Source: Nitrosopumilaceae archaeon (lineage in GTDB: Archaea > Thermoproteota > Nitrososphaeria > Nitrososphaerales > Nitrosopumilaceae). From it: a stretch of 45,129 bases of DNA. Position numbers and translations under genes: made by a program. This document shows positions 40,952 to 45,129 of this stretch, piece after piece (the stretch's first letter is position 1; every line of letters begins with the position of its first letter). The notes under the pieces are model-generated. The model saw only the letters and a list, made by a program, of their open reading frames with translations, searched no databases and was not told the DNA's origin. The stretch is from positions 1-45,129 of the forward strand of contig JANQNN010000046.1 in assembly GCA_028279545.1 (NCBI GenBank), written 5' to 3'.

Positions 40952-41404
40952 ATGGCAAAGGTGTATGATGTCCCCCCGGATTTATTGATTAGTAGATTAA
41001 CTGATATTTTAAAAAATGAAGATATCCCTGCTCCACCTTGGACCTCTTTTGTAAAAACTGGTGCTCATGCTGAAAAACCTCCACAAAATAGGGATTGGTG
41101 GCATACTCGATGTGCATCAATATTGAGAAAGATTTACCTCAATGGACCAATTGGAACTAACGAGTTAAGAAATGTATACGGAGGTGGAAAACCATCAGGT
41201 TATGGCGCAGCACATCACAAAGATGCAAGTGGTGCAATCATTCGAACTGCGCTTCAGGGTTTAGAAAAGTTAGGTTATGTTGAAAAGATTGCAAAGAAGG
41301 GACGTGTAATTTCAAAACAAGGAATGCAAAAACTCGATAAGTTATCCACAGAAATTCTAAAAGAGTTAATTGCAGAGAACCCAAAACTAAAAATTTACTC
41401 TTAG
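40952..41404 (+). CDS. rps19e: 30S ribosomal protein S19e
   Basis: A 150-residue winged-helix ribosomal protein specific to archaea and eukaryotes. Segments PPWTSFVKTGAHAEKPP, DWWHTRCASILRKIYLNGPI, GTNELRNVYGGGK and RTALQGLEKLGYVEK are diagnostic. It is needed for small-subunit maturation. The PDCD5-like gene follows after 6 bp, a pairing widely kept in archaea. Confidence 0.97.
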   Translation: MAKVYDVPPDLLISRLTDILKNEDIPAPPWTSFVKTGAHAEKPPQNRDWWHTRCASILRKIYLNGPIGTNELRNVYGGGKPSGYGAAHHKDASGAIIRTALQGLEKLGYVEKIAKKGRVISKQGMQKLDKLSTEILKELIAENPKLKIYS

Positions 41405-41410
41405 ATTAAA

Positions 41411-41695
41411 ATGAGTATTCCTGATTCTGATGAATCAACAAACAATCCAATAAATGAAGAAGAATTTAATGCCCAAAAAGAAAATATTCTAAAACAGATT
41501 TTATCCTCTGAAGCCCGAATGCGGCTAAACACAATCAAAATGGTAAAACCTGAATTATCTAGTCAAATTGAACAATATCTAATTGGAATAGCATCCCAAG
41601 GAAAATTACGATCTCCCCTGACGGATGAACAATTAAAACAAATTTTGTTATCAATTCAGCAACCAAAACGAGATTTTAAGATAAATCGTAGATAA
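41411..41695 (+). CDS. PDCD5/TFAR19-family DNA-binding protein
   Basis: A 94-residue protein with an acidic, disordered N-terminus and a triple-helix core. The core carries QILSSEARMRLNTIKMVKPE, QIEQYLIGIASQGKL and LTDEQLKQIL, the PDCD5 family signature. Archaeal members bind nucleic acid weakly and sit beside ribosomal protein genes (S19e here, often L39e). The molecular role remains unsettled in the family. Confidence 0.95.
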   Translation: MSIPDSDESTNNPINEEEFNAQKENILKQILSSEARMRLNTIKMVKPELSSQIEQYLIGIASQGKLRSPLTDEQLKQILLSIQQPKRDFKINRR

Positions 41696-41737
41696 CCTCA
41701 GATAAAATATAATTATGGGTACAAAGTCAAAGTACTC

Positions 41738-42814
41738 ATGAAAGCAGTAGTTTACAATGAATATGCACCAGATGATGATTATGCAAAAATCCTTAAAGTC
41801 CAGGATATTGATGAACCAAAACCAAAATCAGATGAAGTTATTTTTACAAACAAAGCATCTGCATTAAATTATAATGATATTTGGGGAATGAGGGGAAATC
41901 CAGTTCCTGTACCTCTACCACATGTTTCTGGCTCCGATGTTGCTGGAGACGTAATTGCAGTTGGAGAAGATGTACAAAATTTCAAGGTTGGTGATAGAGT
42001 AGTTTCTCACTCAAATTTGGCTTGTAGAGTTTGTAAAGCATGTACAGATGGCAGAGAATTTGATTGTGTCAAAAGGCAAGTTTGGGGATTCCAAACAGGC
42101 CCACTTTGGGGAGCTTACTCAGAACAAATTCACTTACCCGAAGTTAATGTTTCAAAAATTCCAGACAGTGTCTCATATGAAGATGCAGCAGCAGCTTCAA
42201 TGACAATTCTTACTTCCTGGCACATGTTGGTAGGAAGAGCAAAGATTACTCCAGGACAGACTGTTCTTATTATGGGTGGGGGCTCTGGAGTTGGAAGTTT
42301 TGGAATTCAAATTGCAAAATTATACAACTGTGATGTAATTGCTACTGCAAGTCCTGACAAACTAGATAAATGTCTTGAACTTGGCGCAGATTATGCAGTA
42401 GACCACAGAAAAGATGACTGGAGTAAAGAAGTCTTTAAGATATCAAAAGAAATTGCAAAAACAAAAGGTGAAGCACCTGGAATTGATATAGCATTTGATC
42501 ATATTGGTCAAACTCACTTCAACAAGCAACTAACATTGCTCAAGTATGGCGCAACACTAGTTTCATGTGGTGCTACAACAGGCTATGATGCACAAATAGA
42601 TCTTAGACACATATTCTTCAAAGGAATTAACGTCTTGGGTTCAACACAAGGAACCAAAGCTGAACTTGACGAAGGTCTTTACTGGATGGGTAAAGGAAAA
42701 ATAAAATCTGTTGTTGACTCAATCTATACATTTGAGCAAGCAGCAGAGGCCCACACAAAGATGTTAAAGGGCGGTTTCTTTGGCAAAATCTTAATGAAGC
42801 CCGAGGGTGCATAA
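41738..42814 (+). CDS. Medium-chain dehydrogenase/reductase (enoyl-CoA or quinone reductase-like)
   Basis: A 358-residue zinc-type MDR enzyme. The structural zinc lobe has four cysteines (C96, C99, C102, C110). The catalytic-zinc cysteine is replaced, since the segment reads ALNYNDIWG, so it resembles crotonyl-CoA and acryloyl-CoA reductases or quinone reductases rather than alcohol dehydrogenases. The NAD(P) loop is GGGSGVGSFGIQIAK, and HSGS/GSDVAG-like positions are kept. Reduction of an enoyl-CoA is plausible, and acryloyl-CoA reduction is a step in the archaeal 3-hydroxypropionate/4-hydroxybutyrate cycle. The following CoA-ester lyase-like gene, 7 bp on, fits CoA chemistry. The substrate is not determined. 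Confidence 0.85.
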   Translation: MKAVVYNEYAPDDDYAKILKVQDIDEPKPKSDEVIFTNKASALNYNDIWGMRGNPVPVPLPHVSGSDVAGDVIAVGEDVQNFKVGDRVVSHSNLACRVCKACTDGREFDCVKRQVWGFQTGPLWGAYSEQIHLPEVNVSKIPDSVSYEDAAAASMTILTSWHMLVGRAKITPGQTVLIMGGGSGVGSFGIQIAKLYNCDVIATASPDKLDKCLELGADYAVDHRKDDWSKEVFKISKEIAKTKGEAPGIDIAFDHIGQTHFNKQLTLLKYGATLVSCGATTGYDAQIDLRHIFFKGINVLGSTQGTKAELDEGLYWMGKGKIKSVVDSIYTFEQAAEAHTKMLKGGFFGKILMKPEGA

Positions 42815-42821
42815 ACCCTTA

Positions 42822-43682
42822 ATGGTACAGCTTTTCCGAAGTCTAATTTTTGTTCCCGGAAATAATATTAGATTTTTAGAAAAAGCTAAAAAAATTGAAG
42901 CTGATATTGTTTGTTTTGATTTAGAAGATTCAGTTCCAGATAAAGAAAAAAAGCATGCAAGAAAATTAATAAAAAATGCTTTAAAGTCAAGGTCTGAATA
43001 TTTTTCTTCGGTATTTGTTAGAACAAATTCTCCCATTTCTAAAAAAATTCCAGATGACCTAAAAGAGGTAATTCGAAAAGGAATTGATGGAATTGTAATT
43101 CCCAAAGTCAACAATGTAAAAGAACTTAAAAAAATTGAAAAAAATTTACAATCTTTAGAAAAAACTAGAAAGATAAAACCAATTCAGATAATTCCCTCAA
43201 TTGAATCCGCCGAGGGTGTGGTGAACACTTATCAAATTGCTTCATGTTCAAAACGAGTCACAGCAGTTGTTTTTGGGGTTTTTGATTTGCTAAATGATTT
43301 GGGCATAGAATATACAAAAGGTCCAGAAGGTGCAAAATATTCTAGGGCAAAAATTCCAATTGATGCTAAAGCCGCAGGTATTGCAGCCATTGATGCTATT
43401 TGGCAGGATCTAAAAGACATCAAAGGACTTGAAAAAGATTGTAAATCAGGAAAAAGTTTGGGTTATACTGGAAAGAGCTTAATTCACCCTGATCAAATTT
43501 CTCTTACACATAAGGTGTTTTATCCAACAAAAACAGAAATTCAATGGGCTGAAAAAGTCTGTAAATCCTATTTGGCATCAGCAAAAACAGGCAAGGGCGC
43601 TACAACAGTTGAAGGTAAAATGATTGATGAAGTTCACTTTAAACAAGCAGAGGCTATTCTAAAGATTACAAAAAAACTATAA
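42822..43682 (+). CDS. CitE-like HpcH/HpaI-family lyase
   Basis: A TIM-barrel lyase of 286 residues from the ATG at 42822 (MVQLFRSLIFVPGNN), which matches the family start; an in-frame GTG at 42807 would overlap the preceding stop. Motifs are FDLEDSVP (metal and acid residues), PSIESAEGV, VFGVFDLLNDLGIE and GYTGKSLIHPDQI. The family includes citrate lyase beta chain, malyl-CoA and citramalyl-CoA lyases. No citrate lyase alpha or gamma gene is present, so it acts alone. It probably cleaves or forms a 3-hydroxyacyl-CoA or its hydrolysed product. Confidence 0.9.
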   Translation: MVQLFRSLIFVPGNNIRFLEKAKKIEADIVCFDLEDSVPDKEKKHARKLIKNALKSRSEYFSSVFVRTNSPISKKIPDDLKEVIRKGIDGIVIPKVNNVKELKKIEKNLQSLEKTRKIKPIQIIPSIESAEGVVNTYQIASCSKRVTAVVFGVFDLLNDLGIEYTKGPEGAKYSRAKIPIDAKAAGIAAIDAIWQDLKDIKGLEKDCKSGKSLGYTGKSLIHPDQISLTHKVFYPTKTEIQWAEKVCKSYLASAKTGKGATTVEGKMIDEVHFKQAEAILKITKKL

Positions 43683-43772
43683 CAAAAAAATACAATTCTT
43701 TAAAATATTAACCTGGTTTTTTAAATAAAAAAAGGAATAAAATAAAGATAAGGATTTTTCATTAGAAATTGA

Positions 43773-44483
43773 TTGGTAAACTTACTTGATCCAAATGTAA
43801 TAGTAACTCGAATGTTTGAATCTGGAAAATTTAATGAAATGCTAAATTATTGTTCAAAATTACTTGAAAAAAACCCTAATGATTTAATGGCATTGCAAAA
43901 TTCAGGTTTATCTCTTTTAAATTTAGGGAAATTTTCTGAAGCTATAATATTTTGTGATAAAGTTTTAAAAGAAAATAAATTTGATAATTATTCTCTTACA
44001 ATTAAAATTCATTGTCTTGAAAATTTAAAAAAATATGAAGATGTAATCCGTTGTTGTGAAACAATACTTGCAAAGGATAAAAACGATGTTTGGGCTTTAA
44101 ACACAAAAGGAATGGCGTTAAATGAATTAAATAGATTTAGAGAAGGAATAGAATTTTATGATAAAGCCTTGAAAATAGACGAGAAAAATATTACAGCCCT
44201 AATGAATAAGGCTAAATCTCTTAGCTTTTTGGGAGAGCATCAAAAATCTATTGATTTCTATAATATGGCACAAATTGTTGACCCATCTATAAAAGAATTA
44301 GCAATTGCCAAAGCTAGGGAGTTTGAAAAATTAGGTCTTGAGGATGAAGCAATCTTGGCTGCACAAGGAGTGCTAAATAAAAATATGGAGAAAATCAAAT
44401 TAGATGCCAAAAAAAATCAAACATCGGTTTTTCATCAATTTTGTGATTCGGAATTTGAAGAAACAAAAAATAAGAAAAAATAA
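43773..44483 (+). CDS. Tetratricopeptide-repeat protein
   Basis: A 236-residue protein with about five TPR units (about 10-180), each near 34 residues. Examples are KNPNDLMALQNSGLSLLNLG, KNDVWALNTKGMALNELNRF and KNITALMNKAKSLSFLGEHQ. A basic helical tail follows. No signal peptide, so it should act in the cytosol as a protein-binding scaffold. The start is TTG; the segment just upstream is very AT-rich. Its partner is unknown, and it stands alone. Confidence 0.85.
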   Translation: MVNLLDPNVIVTRMFESGKFNEMLNYCSKLLEKNPNDLMALQNSGLSLLNLGKFSEAIIFCDKVLKENKFDNYSLTIKIHCLENLKKYEDVIRCCETILAKDKNDVWALNTKGMALNELNRFREGIEFYDKALKIDEKNITALMNKAKSLSFLGEHQKSIDFYNMAQIVDPSIKELAIAKAREFEKLGLEDEAILAAQGVLNKNMEKIKLDAKKNQTSVFHQFCDSEFEETKNKKK

Positions 44484-44623
44484 TTTTTCAATTGCAAATT
44501 CTAAATTATTAGCTTTTACAAGCTCTAAATTTTTTAAAAAACTATTCAAAATAAAGATAAAAAATTATTGTTATTTTGAAATCCCATCGCTTATTTAGTA
44601 GAAATTAATTATTCTTTTTTATA

Positions 44624-45129
44624 TTGAAAGAATGGGCAGATTTTTTGATTTCGGAAGTAAAGTACGACCCTAATCATTTAATCTTGATGGCTAAAAGGTA
44701 TGAAGAATTTGAAACTGGAATAAAAGCTGCCGGTTTAGTGGATCGAATACAAATATCCTCTGATATTGCAAATGGCCTAACCTACATGACAATTTACGAT
44801 CGTAAATCCAATTGGAAGAAAGGAAATAAAATCCGCTTTTTTAGAATAAGAGGCCAACCATTTCTTCGAATTGACGAAAATAAGGTTAATCAAGATTACC
44901 TTGGAGATATACCCGAGCTTAAAACCCCTTTAACAACAGAATCTGGGGCAACCCCAGAAGAAATAGCCCATCTAGAACAACTAGAAAAACAAATTGAACT
45001 TGAATTAAGGCCTCACAAAGAGGAGATTGTAACCCCCAAAGTTTCAAGAGGAACTTTACCCAAAGAAAATGCAGCAGAACTTCCTCAAGAGCTTGATCTT
45101 GCACCAGAACCAGTTGTAGAACCAGAAGC
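44624..45129 (+). CDS. Uncharacterised protein, 3' truncated by the window
   Basis: The open frame starts at a TTG (MKEWADFLISEVKYDPNHLI) and runs to the window edge (168 codons). The first 100 residues look folded, with an alternating beta pattern (GLVDRIQISSDIANGLTYMT, then RFFRIRGQPFLRID). The rest is acidic and proline-rich (PELKTPLTTESGATPEE, PQELDLAPEPVVEPE), likely a flexible tail or linker. No signal peptide. I did not recognise a family. An AT-rich AATTAATTATT about 20 nt upstream could be its TATA region. Confidence 0.6.
   Translation, partial: MKEWADFLISEVKYDPNHLILMAKRYEEFETGIKAAGLVDRIQISSDIANGLTYMTIYDRKSNWKKGNKIRFFRIRGQPFLRIDENKVNQDYLGDIPELKTPLTTESGATPEEIAHLEQLEKQIELELRPHKEEIVTPKVSRGTLPKENAAELPQELDLAPEPVVEPE

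Noticed and set aside
1-45129. Insertion sequences, integrases, phage genes or plasmid functions
   Set aside because: No transposase, integrase, toxin-antitoxin or capsid-type protein was found, and the order looks like stable chromosome.

Overview
The window comes from an AT-rich, gene-dense archaeal chromosome, almost certainly a marine ammonia-oxidising member of Nitrososphaerota (Thaumarchaeota) of the Nitrosopumilus/Nitrosarchaeum type. The evidence is an Amt ammonium transporter end, an A-type ATP synthase, RNase P p21, S19e, Nep1, a class II ribonucleotide reductase, PEFG-CTERM sorting tails, many exported copper-type proteins, a two-domain multicopper oxidase, and pervasive leaderless genes with TTG or GTG starts about 25 nt after a TATA-like box. 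No transposon, phage, CRISPR array or rRNA was seen; one tRNA (Gly, UCC) is present.

Layout. 1-1150: end of amt, a two-domain rhodanese and a 34-residue membrane peptide. 1.2-8.3 kb: A-type ATP synthase, with subunit I divergent from E-A-B-D, a 43-residue coiled-coil ORF, and the c-ring subunit K; subunits C and F are not here. 8.3-10.5 kb: divergent pyrI/pyrB and a Lon-N-like protein. 10.5-25 kb: a block of exported or membrane proteins. It holds three paralogues whose mature N-terminus would carry Gly-His-Gly, a CopC-CopD-propeller fusion, a YtkA-like protein, a cupredoxin, a CFI-box protein, a CHRD-like protein, and seven copies of a 49-residue-period Trp-Trp module. An operon of membrane protein, winged-helix regulator and secreted protein sits among them. 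25-29.4 kb: rhomboid protease, tautomerase, a C2H2 microprotein, nitrilase, topoisomerase-type zinc ribbons, and a thiolase/DUF35 pair.

29.4-34.7 kb is the most striking part. A 13-copy, helically phased GATC repeat lies in front of a protein that fuses a winged-helix domain, an ATP-cone and an NrdD-like body. That protein ends right after the zinc site, before any glycyl-radical loop. It is followed by the class II reductase nrdJ, which has its own ATP-cone. I read this as a candidate nucleotide-sensing regulator of deoxynucleotide synthesis built from a dead reductase.

34.7-45.1 kb: a glycosidase-like secreted protein coupled to Nep1, tRNA-Gly beside RNase P p21, the two-domain multicopper oxidase, two divergent surface proteins sharing a C-terminal tail (DNRLRE/thrombospondin-3 and PQQ-type propeller), S19e-PDCD5, a medium-chain reductase with a CitE-like lyase, a TPR protein and a partial unknown gene.

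A second unnamed signal is a shared promoter element, TGGTACA-N9-TGTACCA. It lies just upstream of the TATA box of the CHRD-like gene and of a predicted ~50-nt minus-strand small RNA that ends in a hairpin and T-run (26010-26066).
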